64,000 nucleotides of DNA from the NCBI GenBank assembly GCA_035606355.1, contig DATNFO010000003.1:33791-97790 (forward strand), written 5' to 3'. Below are positions 7,000 through 15,990 of this stretch, in pieces (position 1 is the stretch's first letter; every line of letters begins with the position of its first letter). The translations under genes were made by a program, and so were the position numbers. Under the pieces are notes generated by a model. It did not search any database, had not been told where the DNA came from, and saw only the letters and a list, made by a program, of their open reading frames with translations. The stretch comes from Sulfopaludibacter sp035606355. GTDB lineage: Bacteria; Acidobacteriota; Terriglobia; Bryobacterales; Bryobacteraceae.

Positions 7000-9933
7000 C
7001 TATCCCGCGACCGACTGCCTCCGCCGTTTGAGTGCCACGGCGAGCGCCAACAGGATCGGCAGCGCCGTCGCGGGTTCGGGGGTTGCCAACTCTTCCAGGA
7101 TCACGTCATTCGCGGTATAAACCACCGTCCAGCCTGCCGCTAATCCCTGGTAGCTCGCGAATGTTCCGTTCACGCCGTTCGAGGTGTGGATGATGGTCAG
7201 CGGCGAATACGGCCCGCTGAAATTCCAGAAAAACTTGAGGACGCCGTCGAGCGTGGCGGTGTCGCTGAGCAGCAACTGGTCGAAGTCCGAGGCCGAGTTG
7301 ATGTTCAGATCGAGTGTTCCATCCGTCGTCTGCGTGTAGCTGTCGAGGGTCCATGACGCCTCGTGCGTATCGCCTGCGACGCTCAGTTCGATGGAGTTGG
7401 TCACATCCGCGGTCGTTTCAAAGATCCCGTTCTGGCCGATATTGATATTGCCTCCCTCGAGATTCACCGTATCCGCGTCCAGGGTACCGCGCAGGTTCAG
7501 CGTTCCGGTGAGCTGGTCGTAAGACAGCGGGTCAACCGTACCGCCGTTGCGGATCGTCAGCGTGCCGCCGTTGAGAGTGATGGAGCCGCTGGTGACTGCG
7601 AGCGTTGCACCGTTATCGATCGTGGTCGTCGTGTTGGCGGTGTTATCGAACGTGTCCACGGTCCAGGTGCCCGACTGCACTTCCGCGTGGAAATTGCCGG
7701 TGTTGGTGTTCGTGAAGGACACGTTGCCGTTCAAGGTGACCAGGCCGCCGTTGGTGTTGATGTCGCCGCTGTCGAGAGCGGATCCGTTCGTAAAGGCGAG
7801 CACACCGCCGTTGTCGACCTTCAGTGTGCCCGCCGACTGAAATTCGCCGTTAAACGTCGTTGTGACGCCCGCGTCGGTGGTCGTAGTTCCCGGGCCGAAG
7901 CCGAACGGGTTGCCGCCCGCGATGGTGCCGGTGCTGGTCAGCGTTGTGTTCGCCGTGATTTCGACATTGCCGACCAGGGCGGCAACTCCGCTGATGTTCG
8001 CGCCTTCCACCTTGAGAGTTCCCCCGGCGTTGCCGAAGACCCCGAAGTTTCCGGTGACGTCGCCTTTCACTACCACGTCGCCACCCTTGGCGATCACCTC
8101 AAACTCGTTCGTGAACGCGTTGGTAGTGCCGTCCAAAACCAGCGTTCCTCCAGCCTTCGCAACCAGCACGCCCGTATTGTCTCCGCCGTTAAAGGTGGTG
8201 GTTCCCGACGTGACGTTCATCTGCACGCAAGAGCAGACAAAGACCTGGTTCAACTGATTGGTTCCGGTGGCGCCAATGATGTTCTGCAATTCGCCGCCCG
8301 TGATGGTGGCGTCGTTCAGAGTGACGCTGCCGTGATTGTTCTGGTTGATGACGCCGCCGGCGCCCATGGTCACGTTTCCGGTCACCGTGAGGTCTCCGCC
8401 GTCCGTTTGAAGCATGCCGTTGATAGTCCCGCCGGCGAACGCGGTGCTTCCGCTCCTGATGGTCAATGTGTCGGTCGACGCATTGATGGTGACGCCGGAC
8501 AGCGAATTCGTTCCCGTGGCGCCGATGGTTCCGTTCAGCGTTCCGCCCGTTAGCGTTGTATCGGTCAGCGTAGTTTTTCCGGTGGACGCCAGATCGTTCT
8601 GAGTGATGGCGCCGTTATTCGTCACGGTCCCGGTAACGATGAGGCTGCCGCCGTTGGCCTGCAGAGTGCCGTTATTCGTGCCGCCGCTAAATGTGGTGGT
8701 CCCGCCGGTGACTTGCAGCGTATCGGCAACGGTCGTGCCGTAAGTGACGCCGGTCAGGGAAGTCGCGCCCTTCGACGTGACGCTACCGAGAATCTGACCC
8801 GAGCCTACGGAAGCGCCGTTCAACGTCAGCGTATCGCCGCTGGATTGCAGAATGCCGCCGGTGTTATTGACGGAGCCTTTGACGGTCACAGCCCCGCTAA
8901 CCGCGCTCACCGTGCCGGCATTGATCACTTGATTCGTTGTGCCATCCAGGACGAGGTTGCCGCCCTGTGTCTGAAGCTGCGCACCGGAGGCTACGATACC
9001 GCCTGCCATCGTGGTTGTTCCGCCGATGACATTGAGTTGATTGTTGACCGTGACACCGTTCAGTTGCGTGGCGCCCTTAGATTGGATGGTCCCGCTGAGA
9101 GTGCTCGTGTTCAGAATGGCGCCATTGAGCGTGTACGTGCCGGTGTTGTTCGTGAAGAAGCCGCCGTTAACGGTGCCTTTGACCGTAACCGTGCCGCCCG
9201 ACGATTCGATTCCCGTAGAATTCGTGACAGCGGTTGTAGTGCCATCAATGATTAGGGTTCCCGCTATTGCCTGTAGAGTGCCGTTGTTGGTGCCGCCGGC
9301 AAAGGTGGTAGTGCCGCCCGTGACCGTGATACTGTCGCTGTTCCCATTTACCGTGACGCCTGTCAGAGTGTTCGCGCCTTTCGCGGAGAACGTTCCGGTG
9401 AGCGTGCCGTTGGTCAGGTTAATCGCGTTGAACGTGAAGTTGCCCGGGGTTCCCGTGAGCGTGCCATTGGTAGCGTCATAGGTTCCGCCGAGAACGACAG
9501 ATCCGCCCGATCCTGCGACGAGGTTGCCGTTAATCGTGCCGCCATTCACCGCGGTCAGCGTGGAACTTCCCGTGGCTCCGTCGCCCACGGTAAGCGTCGA
9601 GCCGGAGCCGAGCGTCAGCGTGGTAGTAAGGGTGGTTTTGGCTCCACTGACGGTGTTCTTGTTCGCCAGCGTGATGTTCCAGTTTTGCCCGGTGATGCTC
9701 AAGGAATTGAACGTCATCGAACCGAGGTTATCGGTGTTGCTGAGTCCGATACCGGTGGGGCCGAAAACGACGTCATCGTTGTTGACCGGCACAACGGTGG
9801 TGTCCCAGTTCGTAGTTTTTCCCCAGTTGACGTTGGGATTCCCCCCGCCCGTCCAGGTGACGATCCCGGCAGTGGCGAGGTTTAAATTGAATAGTAGTAC
9901 TGCGATGGCGCAAAACGGACGTACGGACAGCAT
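7000..9933 (-). CDS. Large repetitive PEP-CTERM surface protein
   Basis: A 977-residue exported protein: N-terminal signal peptide (MLSVRPFCAIAVLLFNLNL), about 850 residues of imperfect Gly/Thr/Asn-rich repeats (recurring TTTFAGGTNNGTLQ, NSLSGVTI and TGGTLNGTIG types) predicted to form a beta-helix as in autotransporter-like adhesins, and a C-terminal PEP-CTERM signal: ATPEPATA, a short hydrophobic segment and KRRRQ. PEP-CTERM proteins are processed by exosortase in Gram-negative exopolysaccharide producers; the exosortase is not in this window. ATG at 9933 is preferred over an upstream TTG because it begins the signal peptide. It is monocistronic, preceded by an AT-rich region with an AGTACCGGTACT palindrome at 10002-10013. 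Confidence 0.88.
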   Translation of the reverse strand: MLSVRPFCAIAVLLFNLNLATAGIVTWTGGGNPNVNWGKTTNWDTTVVPVNNDDVVFGPTGIGLSNTDNLGSMTFNSLSITGQNWNITLANKNTVSGAKTTLTTTLTLGSGSTLTVGDGATGSSTLTAVNGGTINGNLVAGSGGSVVLGGTYDATNGTLTGTPGNFTFNAINLTNGTLTGTFSAKGANTLTGVTVNGNSDSITVTGGTTTFAGGTNNGTLQAIAGTLIIDGTTTAVTNSTGIESSGGTVTVKGTVNGGFFTNNTGTYTLNGAILNTSTLSGTIQSKGATQLNGVTVNNQLNVIGGTTTMAGGIVASGAQLQTQGGNLVLDGTTNQVINAGTVSAVSGAVTVKGSVNNTGGILQSSGDTLTLNGASVGSGQILGSVTSKGATSLTGVTYGTTVADTLQVTGGTTTFSGGTNNGTLQANGGSLIVTGTVTNNGAITQNDLASTGKTTLTDTTLTGGTLNGTIGATGTNSLSGVTINASTDTLTIRSGSTAFAGGTINGMLQTDGGDLTVTGNVTMGAGGVINQNNHGSVTLNDATITGGELQNIIGATGTNQLNQVFVCSCVQMNVTSGTTTFNGGDNTGVLVAKAGGTLVLDGTTNAFTNEFEVIAKGGDVVVKGDVTGNFGVFGNAGGTLKVEGANISGVAALVGNVEITANTTLTSTGTIAGGNPFGFGPGTTTTDAGVTTTFNGEFQSAGTLKVDNGGVLAFTNGSALDSGDINTNGGLVTLNGNVSFTNTNTGNFHAEVQSGTWTVDTFDNTANTTTTIDNGATLAVTSGSITLNGGTLTIRNGGTVDPLSYDQLTGTLNLRGTLDADTVNLEGGNINIGQNGIFETTADVTNSIELSVAGDTHEASWTLDSYTQTTDGTLDLNINSASDFDQLLLSDTATLDGVLKFFWNFSGPYSPLTIIHTSNGVNGTFASYQGLAAGWTVVYTANDVILEELATPEPATALPILLALAVALKRRRQSVAG

Positions 9934-10054
9934 CGTACTGTACAGGTTAGACGTGCCCGCTTGAATACACAAGAATTACTATGCAAATTGTTTAGTATTC
10001 GTAGTACCGGTACTGCTCGATTGGTACTATCGAATGACGCCTGAGGCCGGACGT

Positions 10055-11200
10055 TTATAGCAGATCGGGAGCTTCTCCCAGCTTCACGGAGATTTGGACG
10101 TTCCGGCCGCCGCGATAGACAGTGAGCCGGAGCGGTTCACCGCCGTGCTTTCGGTTCATGACGCGGGTGAGGGCGTCTTTGGAATCGACCGGCTGGCCTT
10201 CAATGGCCACGATCAGGTCGCCGCCGATGGGCAGCGGGTAGTTGCCGTCCACGATCACGACGCGCTCGGGACCACGCAGGCCGGCTTCTTCCGCCGGAGA
10301 TCCGCGCTTCACTTCCGTGATGAGCAAACCGCCGCTGGAGGGCAGGTGGAGCGCCTCGGCGAGGTCGCCCGTAATGAGCACTTCACTGATGCCGAGCACA
10401 GGGCGCCGGATATGGCCGTGAGCCTGGAACTCGTCCAGCATCGCCTTGGCTTTATTGATCGGCATGGCGAAGCCGATTCCGACGCTGCCTTGCTGGCCGT
10501 AAATGGCGGTGTTGATGCCTATGACGTTGCCGTGGGAATCGAGGAGCGGCCCACCGCTATTGCCCGGATTGATGGCGGCGTCGGTTTGGATCATGCCTTC
10601 CAGGCGGCCGCTTTCGGTATCGATGGCCCGCGCGAGCGAACTGACCACGCCGGTGGTGAGCGTGCCTTCAAAGCCGAACGGGTTGCCGATGGCAAGCACT
10701 TTTTGACCGACCACGAGACCATCGGAATCGCCCAGGCGGATGGTCGGAAGTTTGCGGCCGGGCTCAATCTTGATGAGTGCAAGGTCGCTGTGCGAATCCA
10801 CGCCGAGAACGCGAGCTTTGTAGACTTTCTTGTCCCACAGCGTGACGGTGAGTTGCGCATTGCCGCGGACCACGTGGTTATTCGTCAGAATTTCGCCGTC
10901 GGGATTCAGGATGAAGCCGGAACCGGTGCCTTCCGACGGGTAAACCTGGAAAAACCAGTCGCGCTGGTACACCACGCTGGTGATGTTGACGGTGGCTTCG
11001 CGCGCGGCCTTATAGATGTCGATATTGTTCTGCTCGTCCGGCGAGAAGTTGGATGCGGCCGACGCGGGCTCGCTCCAGACCCGGCCATCGGTCGCCGCTT
11101 TAGGCATAAACTGGGCGAGTCTCCAATGGCCGGCGTTGGTGGCCCACAGGAACGCCGCAACCATCACCAAGGCCCAAAGCACTGGTCGCAATACTTTCAT
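10055..11200 (-). CDS. HtrA/DegP-like serine protease with one PDZ domain
   Basis: A 381-residue S1C protease with an N-terminal membrane anchor (residues about 5-22). The catalytic triad is intact: His109 in TNNHVV, Asp139 in HSDLALIK and Ser215 in NPGNSGGPLL. A single PDZ domain occupies roughly residues 275-375 and contains SPAEEAGLRG and GDLIVAIEGQPV. It probably degrades or refolds damaged envelope proteins in the periplasm. The start codon overlaps the coaE stop by four bases (ATGA), so it is translationally coupled as the last gene of the folD-coaE-htrA unit. An additional turn in the PDZ (RVVIVDGNYPLPIGG) is slightly longer than usual. Confidence 0.93.
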   Translation of the reverse strand: MKVLRPVLWALVMVAAFLWATNAGHWRLAQFMPKAATDGRVWSEPASAASNFSPDEQNNIDIYKAAREATVNITSVVYQRDWFFQVYPSEGTGSGFILNPDGEILTNNHVVRGNAQLTVTLWDKKVYKARVLGVDSHSDLALIKIEPGRKLPTIRLGDSDGLVVGQKVLAIGNPFGFEGTLTTGVVSSLARAIDTESGRLEGMIQTDAAINPGNSGGPLLDSHGNVIGINTAIYGQQGSVGIGFAMPINKAKAMLDEFQAHGHIRRPVLGISEVLITGDLAEALHLPSSGGLLITEVKRGSPAEEAGLRGPERVVIVDGNYPLPIGGDLIVAIEGQPVDSKDALTRVMNRKHGGEPLRLTVYRGGRNVQISVKLGEAPDLL

Positions 11201-11802
11201 TGTTCGATTCTCCGTAACGCGTCGTAAACCTTCCGGGTCTGGCCCACAGTCTCCTCTTTGGACCCGGATGTATCTATGACGAAATCAGCGAATTTTTGTT
11301 TCTCCGCGATCGGCATCTGGCGGGCGAGGCGGGCTCGCACGTCGCTGTCCACAGCTCCCTGCCGCCGCATGGCGCGTTCGATCTGCTGCTCTTCCGCGCA
11401 GGTGACTAAGACAATTTTATCGAAACGCGTGTAGCTGCCGGTTTCGATCAGGATAGCGGCCTCCACGACCACGATGCCGTGCGGGTCGCGCCCTGCGAAT
11501 TCGGCCGCGATCTCCTCTTCTTTCCGGACCACGGGCGGGTGGACCAGCGCATTCAGGCGCGTGAGCTCTTCCGGGGCTCCGAATACACGCGCCGCGAGCG
11601 CGCGCCGGTCGATTTCACCAGCCTCTGTGAGGATGCCCTCGCCGAATTCGCGGACCACCGCGTCATGCGCTTCCCCGCCCCGCGCCAACACGGCATGGCC
11701 GAGCTCATCGGCATGGATCACCAGGCAGCCCCAGCCGGCGAACGCTTCCGCGACGAAGCTTTTGCCGCAGGCGAGGCCCCCGGTGAGTCCGACTTTCAGC
11801 AT
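11197..11802 (-). CDS. coaE: Dephospho-CoA kinase
   Basis: A 201-residue P-loop kinase that phosphorylates dephospho-CoA in the last step of coenzyme A synthesis. Walker A is GLTGGLACGKS at residues about 5-15; HADELGHAVLA and VHPPVVRKEEE carry the substrate-binding and lid residues typical of CoaE. ATG at 11800-11802 is chosen over a GTG three codons earlier: it overlaps the end of folD within AAATGCTGA, an obvious coupling arrangement. Its own stop overlaps the htrA start. Confidence 0.95.
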   Translation of the reverse strand: MLKVGLTGGLACGKSFVAEAFAGWGCLVIHADELGHAVLARGGEAHDAVVREFGEGILTEAGEIDRRALAARVFGAPEELTRLNALVHPPVVRKEEEIAAEFAGRDPHGIVVVEAAILIETGSYTRFDKIVLVTCAEEQQIERAMRRQGAVDSDVRARLARQMPIAEKQKFADFVIDTSGSKEETVGQTRKVYDALRRIEQ

Positions 11803-12716
11803 TTGCCGCACCGGCGCTCGGCCGCTTCGACCGTATTCGCCATGAGCATGGCGATGGTCAGCGGGCCTACGCCTCCCGGAACGGGCGTGTACGCCGAAGC
11901 GCGCTCTACAACGTCCAGCGGGTGTACGTCGCCGACGAGGATTCCGCCCCGTTTATCGAATGCGGCGAGTTTCTCCGGCGAATTGCGGAAGATGCGCGCC
12001 GCTTCGTCACGGGATTCTACACGCGTTGTGCCGACGTCGATCACCACGGCGCCTGGACGGATGTAATCCGCGGTGATCATGGCCGCGCGGCCGATGGCGG
12101 CGACCAGAATATCGGCTTCGCGGCACACCGCGGCGAGATCCGGCGTCCGCGAATGGCAGATCGTGACCGTGGCGTTTTCGTGCAGCAGCAGCAAAGAGAC
12201 GGGCTTGCCGACGATGTCGCTGCGGCCCACAACCACTGCGCGCTTACCCGCAATCGGAAGCTTGTAACGCTTGAGGATTTCGATGACGCCGGCGGGCGTG
12301 CAGGCCTTCGGACCGGGCAGCCCGGCCATGAGACGGCCGGCGTTGCAGGGGTGGAATCCATCGACATCTTTTTCGGGCGCGACGCCGAGCAGGATGCGCT
12401 TGGCATCCACTTGCGGCGGAAGCGGAAGCTGCACCAGAATGCCGTCGACGTCGTGCCGGCCATTGAGCTGATCGATGGTGGCGAGAAGGTCTTCGGTGGT
12501 GGCGGACGCGGAGGGCCGCAAAGTTTCGGACCGGATACCCAGATCCTCGCAGGTTTTGATTTTGTTGCGGACGTAGATTTCGCTGGCGGGGTTGTGCCCG
12601 GCGAGAACGACGGTAAGTCCAGGAGGGCGGCCTTTGGCGGCGAGCGCGTCAACGCGCGGTTTCAGCTCGCTCTTGATCTCATCGCGAACGCGATTTCCGT
12701 CGAGCAGTTGTGGCAT
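11796..12716 (-). CDS. folD: Bifunctional methylene-tetrahydrofolate dehydrogenase/cyclohydrolase
   Basis: A 306-residue FolD that interconverts 5,10-methylene-THF and 10-formyl-THF with NADP in one-carbon metabolism. The signatures are complete: the catalytic Tyr-x-x-x-Lys in EIYVRNKIKTCEDLGI, the DGILVQLPLP motif, DVDGFHPCNAGRL, and the Rossmann motif VVVGRSDIVGKPVSLLL. It overlaps the small upstream gene (38 bp) and coaE, consistent with one polycistronic message. Length is normal for the family. Confidence 0.96.
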   Translation of the reverse strand: MPQLLDGNRVRDEIKSELKPRVDALAAKGRPPGLTVVLAGHNPASEIYVRNKIKTCEDLGIRSETLRPSASATTEDLLATIDQLNGRHDVDGILVQLPLPPQVDAKRILLGVAPEKDVDGFHPCNAGRLMAGLPGPKACTPAGVIEILKRYKLPIAGKRAVVVGRSDIVGKPVSLLLLHENATVTICHSRTPDLAAVCREADILVAAIGRAAMITADYIRPGAVVIDVGTTRVESRDEAARIFRNSPEKLAAFDKRGGILVGDVHPLDVVERASAYTPVPGGVGPLTIAMLMANTVEAAERRCGKC

Positions 12717-13065
12717 TCAACTCAATGATAGCTTGCGCCGTACGCGGTCCGTGGCGCTCCACGCCGGATACGGAGAACTGCGCGCGGAGGCTCTCGACAG
12801 CGGCCTTGGCGTCTTCGGCTTGCAGCATCGCGTGAAGCTCAGAGGCCACTTCGAGGAACTTGCGGTAACGGGGCTCCCAGATTTTGAGAAAGGGACGGGG
12901 GTCGAGGCGGCCTTCAACGGGTCCGCGGCCGTAGAGCTTGTCCTCGAACGCCTGGCTGACGGCATTTTTTTCGAGACGCTCGCGGCAGGCGTCTTTCAGA
13001 ATGCCGGTGAGCCAGAGAAGCTCCTGCCGGTCCAGTTTCTCCAGGGGGTTCTTGGGGGCGGCCAT
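12679..13065 (-). CDS. Conserved-looking small helical protein of unknown function
   Basis: 128 residues, charged and mostly helical, with no signal peptide or membrane segment. The start MAAPKNPLEKLDRQELLWLTG at 13063-13065 is preferred to an ATG eight codons upstream because it gives a soluble N-terminus. Its last 12 codons overlap the beginning of folD, so it heads the folD-coaE-htrA unit. I do not recognise the family. The frame is supported by the regular helical pattern and the overlap, not by homology. Confidence 0.6.
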   Translation of the reverse strand: MAAPKNPLEKLDRQELLWLTGILKDACRERLEKNAVSQAFEDKLYGRGPVEGRLDPRPFLKIWEPRYRKFLEVASELHAMLQAEDAKAAVESLRAQFSVSGVERHGPRTAQAIIELNATTARRKSRSR

Positions 13066-13112
13066 AGCGGGCAATAGGCATACTATCACGTGTGCGCGAG
13101 GAGGGGCAGCCG

Positions 13113-13216
13113 CGATTCACCACAGAGACGCGGAGGACGCAGAGAGTCACAGAGAAAACGAAAACGGCGTTGCTCAGGTGTTCTCTGTGAACCTCTGTGT
13201 TGTTTCTGCGGTGAGA
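13113..13216. repeat. CACAGAG-type interspersed palindromic repeat, copy 1
   Basis: The stretch begins ATTCACCACAGAGACGCGGA, runs through CACAGAGAAAACGAAAAC and ends with CTCTGTG and a GCGGTGAG arm. It is nearly the reverse complement of the copies at 28256-28373 and 28404-28481. Elements of this type are spread through many soil and planctomycete genomes, always between genes. Confidence 0.85.
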
Positions 13217-13226
13217 TGCGATGCCC

Positions 13227-15545
13227 CTAGCTCTGGGCCGTCCCACGGGACTCGCTCAGCGCCGCCCGGACCTTGTTCACCAGTGTCAACGCGCTGTACG
13301 GCTTTTGGATGAACCCGACCAGACCCTTGCCCGCGAAGCGACGCACCGCTTCCACCTCGTTGTACCCGCTGCTCAGCAGCACCCGAACATCCGGCCGCAA
13401 CGTTTTGAGATGCCGGAAGGTCTCTTCGCCGCCCATCACCGGCATCGTCATATCCAGGAGCACGATGTCGATCTTGTCCGCCAGCACCTGGAATAACTCC
13501 ACCGCCTCTTTTCCGTTCTCCGCGAGGACCACCGAGTACCCGTTGCGCTCCAGCATCGCCTTTGCGGAGCGCCGGACGATCTGCTCGTCATCCACCACCA
13601 GCACCGTTTCGCCTTCCGCCGGAACTTGCAAATCGACCGGCGGATGCGGCGCTCCCGCGCGATGCAGTGACGCCGGAAACAGGAGCTTAAACGTGGTCCC
13701 TTGCCCCAACGTGCTGTACACCTTGATGGCGCCTTTGTGACCGCGCACGATGCCTAGCACGGCCGCGAGCCCCAGCCCCCGCCCGGTCAGCTTCGTCGTG
13801 AAGAACGGGTCAAAGATGCGATCCATGGTTTCCTGCGTCATGCCGCTTCCCGTGTCGTGCACCTGCAGGCAGACGTAATCGCCCTGTCCGATATTCGCCG
13901 GCACCAGCACCGTCGCAATATAATCCTCATCCACATACTGCAGGCTGGTTGTGATGAGGACCGTGCCCTCGGCTTCCCCGATCGCCTCCGCCGCGTTCAA
14001 CACCAGGTTCATGATCACCTGCTGCATTTGGGCGAGGTCCGCTTCCACTGCCGGCAGGTCGCCGGAAAGTTCCAGCCGCAGTTGTACGTTCTTACGAATG
14101 CTGGTCATCAGCAGCGTATTGATCTGCCTCACCAGATCGGACAGGTCCACTGCCTCGGTGACGAATCGGCCCTTGCCCGCGTACGCCAGCAACTGGCGCG
14201 TGAGATTGGCCGCGGTTTCGCTGGCCATCATCACATCTTTCAACATCGGACGCGCCGGGTTATTGGAGCTGATGGTCTCCAGCGCCAGGCTGGAGTTCCC
14301 CATGATGCCGACCAGAAGATTGTTGAAATCGTGCGCGATGCCCCCTGCCAGCAAACCCAGGCTTTCCAGTTTGTCTTTCTGCAGCAGATGCCGCTCGAGT
14401 TCCTTCCGCTGCGTGACGTCGCGCGCGATTACGGTGAAGAAACGCCGGGACGTCGACTGCATCGGCGCCAGCGTCACTTCCAGCTCAACCTCGGGCTCAC
14501 CGCGCCGGATGCCCCTCAGCTCGACGTGAGACGGCACGCCTGATTCGGTTTCGTGCGAGCCGGCGCGCAGCGCCAGGTCCGGAATGAACCGGCTCAACGG
14601 CTGATGCAGAGCCTCCGCCGAAGAAACGCCGAAGATCCGTTCCGCCGCCGGGTTGAACATGAAAATGCGACTGCGGTCGTCAACCAGCAGAATCGCATCC
14701 ATAGCCGAACTGACGATTCCCGCAAGACGCGCTCGCGATTCCGTCAGGCGCAAATCATTGCCCAGCCGTTCCGTGGCGCGCTGCACAGCCTGCCGCAACA
14801 CCGTCCGAAAATCCGGCCCCTTGGAAATGAAATCGACAAAGCCGGCGCGCAAGGCTTCGGTGAGCAGCGCCTGATCCGCATTGGGCGCGATCAGCACGCC
14901 CCGTACCTCGTGGCCCGCGGCGGTGATGCGCCGGTACGCGTCTACCGCTCCGCCGGGCGCGACATCGCGATCCAGCACCACGATGTTGATGTCGTGCTGC
15001 GCGAGTTCCCGCATCGCGGAATCCGTATCGGCTGCCGTGAATACCCGAAATCCCGCGCTTTCCAGGGCGTCGTGGGCTTCGTGCGCGAATGGCGCGCTGG
15101 CGTCCACCACCAGAACGGACAGCCCATTCGCCGGAACGTCGCTTTGGAGCTGAGCCTCCAGACGCGCATTTTGAAGGACTACCGCAACGGCCTGCGGCAA
15201 CCGCTCCAGGTAGTCCGCTTCCTTGCGAATAAAATCCCGGACTCCGCCGCGCAGCGCGCGGATCATGGTCCCTTCCATTTCGCTCCCGGTCACCATGATG
15301 ACGGGGACATCCGGCGCAAGCGTCCGCAGCGTGCCGAGAAACTCGACTCCGCTTTGGTGACCGGGGAGCCGGTTATCCAGCATCACTAACTGAACGGAGG
15401 AGTGACGAATGGCTTCGACGGCTTCCGGCACGGATCCGGCGGAGATCACTTCATAACCGGCGCGTTCCAGCGAACGCTTTTGTAGGTTGGCTGTGCCGGG
15501 ATCGTCTTCCACGATCAGGATTCGCGCGGTTTCAGGCTGAGGCAT
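13227..15545 (-). CDS. Hybrid sensor histidine kinase (REC-REC-PAS-HisKA-HATPase-REC)
   Basis: A 772-residue soluble signalling protein. Order: receiver 1 (about 6-120; VEDD, phospho-Asp in VMLDNRLPG, Lys in FIRKEAD), receiver 2 (about 142-262; Asp in VVLDRDVAP but a degenerate acidic pair), PAS (about 275-395), HisKA with H-box GGIAHDFNNLLVG, HATPase with N-box MNLVLNAAEAIGEAE and G-box DTGSGMTQE, and a C-terminal receiver (LVVDDE, Asp in VLLDMTMPV). NtrB-like HDFNN kinases of this kind usually signal to a response regulator through phosphorelay. ATG at 15543 is preferred; it overlaps the upstream receiver gene by 14 bp. No transmembrane segment, so it senses a cytoplasmic cue or is fed by the upstream receiver. 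Confidence 0.9.
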   Translation of the reverse strand: MPQPETARILIVEDDPGTANLQKRSLERAGYEVISAGSVPEAVEAIRHSSVQLVMLDNRLPGHQSGVEFLGTLRTLAPDVPVIMVTGSEMEGTMIRALRGGVRDFIRKEADYLERLPQAVAVVLQNARLEAQLQSDVPANGLSVLVVDASAPFAHEAHDALESAGFRVFTAADTDSAMRELAQHDINIVVLDRDVAPGGAVDAYRRITAAGHEVRGVLIAPNADQALLTEALRAGFVDFISKGPDFRTVLRQAVQRATERLGNDLRLTESRARLAGIVSSAMDAILLVDDRSRIFMFNPAAERIFGVSSAEALHQPLSRFIPDLALRAGSHETESGVPSHVELRGIRRGEPEVELEVTLAPMQSTSRRFFTVIARDVTQRKELERHLLQKDKLESLGLLAGGIAHDFNNLLVGIMGNSSLALETISSNNPARPMLKDVMMASETAANLTRQLLAYAGKGRFVTEAVDLSDLVRQINTLLMTSIRKNVQLRLELSGDLPAVEADLAQMQQVIMNLVLNAAEAIGEAEGTVLITTSLQYVDEDYIATVLVPANIGQGDYVCLQVHDTGSGMTQETMDRIFDPFFTTKLTGRGLGLAAVLGIVRGHKGAIKVYSTLGQGTTFKLLFPASLHRAGAPHPPVDLQVPAEGETVLVVDDEQIVRRSAKAMLERNGYSVVLAENGKEAVELFQVLADKIDIVLLDMTMPVMGGEETFRHLKTLRPDVRVLLSSGYNEVEAVRRFAGKGLVGFIQKPYSALTLVNKVRAALSESRGTAQS

Positions 15546-15990
15546 GCTTGAGTCCCGAAGGTTTGACTGGCAGTTTCGAAATCTCAAGGAACGCGCAGAG
15601 GCGCTCCAGGGATGCGACAAAGGCCTCGTACGAGACCGGCTTGGTGAGATAAGCGTTGCAGCCGAGCTCGAAACAGCGGTTTACTTCCGCCGGGTTGTCC
15701 GTAGTGGTCAGCATATACACCGGCACGGCGCGCAAAAGCGGATCGGTCTTCATCTCGCGCAACACTTCCGTACCGTCGATACCCGCCATCCGTATATCGA
15801 GCAACAGCAGCGTTGGAGGCTGCGCACCGCCTTTAGACAGCTCCGCCCGCAAGTACTGAAGAACCGAGTACCCGTCCCGAAACCGCGTGACGTTGGCGCC
15901 CGGGCTGACGCGTTCCATGTTGCGGCGGATCAGCGTCGCGTGGCCGTCATCGTCTTCGGCCAGAAGTATTCTGACTTCCTGTGGCTCCAT
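15532..15990 (-). CDS. Single-domain response regulator (Rcp1-like receiver)
   Basis: 152 residues forming one receiver domain: acidic pocket LLAEDDD, phospho-acceptor Asp in LLLLDIRMAGIDG, conserved Thr in YMLTTTDN and Lys in AYLTKPVS. The insert after helix 1 and the extended C-terminus are like the Rcp1 group that works with phytochrome or PAS kinases. Its ATG overlaps the stop of the upstream PAS kinase (TAATG) and its 3' end overlaps the hybrid kinase, so the three proteins are coupled and probably make a relay from kinase to receiver to hybrid kinase. Confidence 0.92.
   Translation of the reverse strand: MEPQEVRILLAEDDDGHATLIRRNMERVSPGANVTRFRDGYSVLQYLRAELSKGGAQPPTLLLLDIRMAGIDGTEVLREMKTDPLLRAVPVYMLTTTDNPAEVNRCFELGCNAYLTKPVSYEAFVASLERLCAFLEISKLPVKPSGLKHASA

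Noticed and set aside
7363..8553. A 396-residue open frame on the plus strand
   Set aside because: It is antisense to the PEP-CTERM repeat gene, whose biased codons leave long open frames; it has no signal, motif or ribosome site.
10094..11227. A 377-residue open frame on the plus strand
   Set aside because: It lies antisense to htrA with its full catalytic triad.
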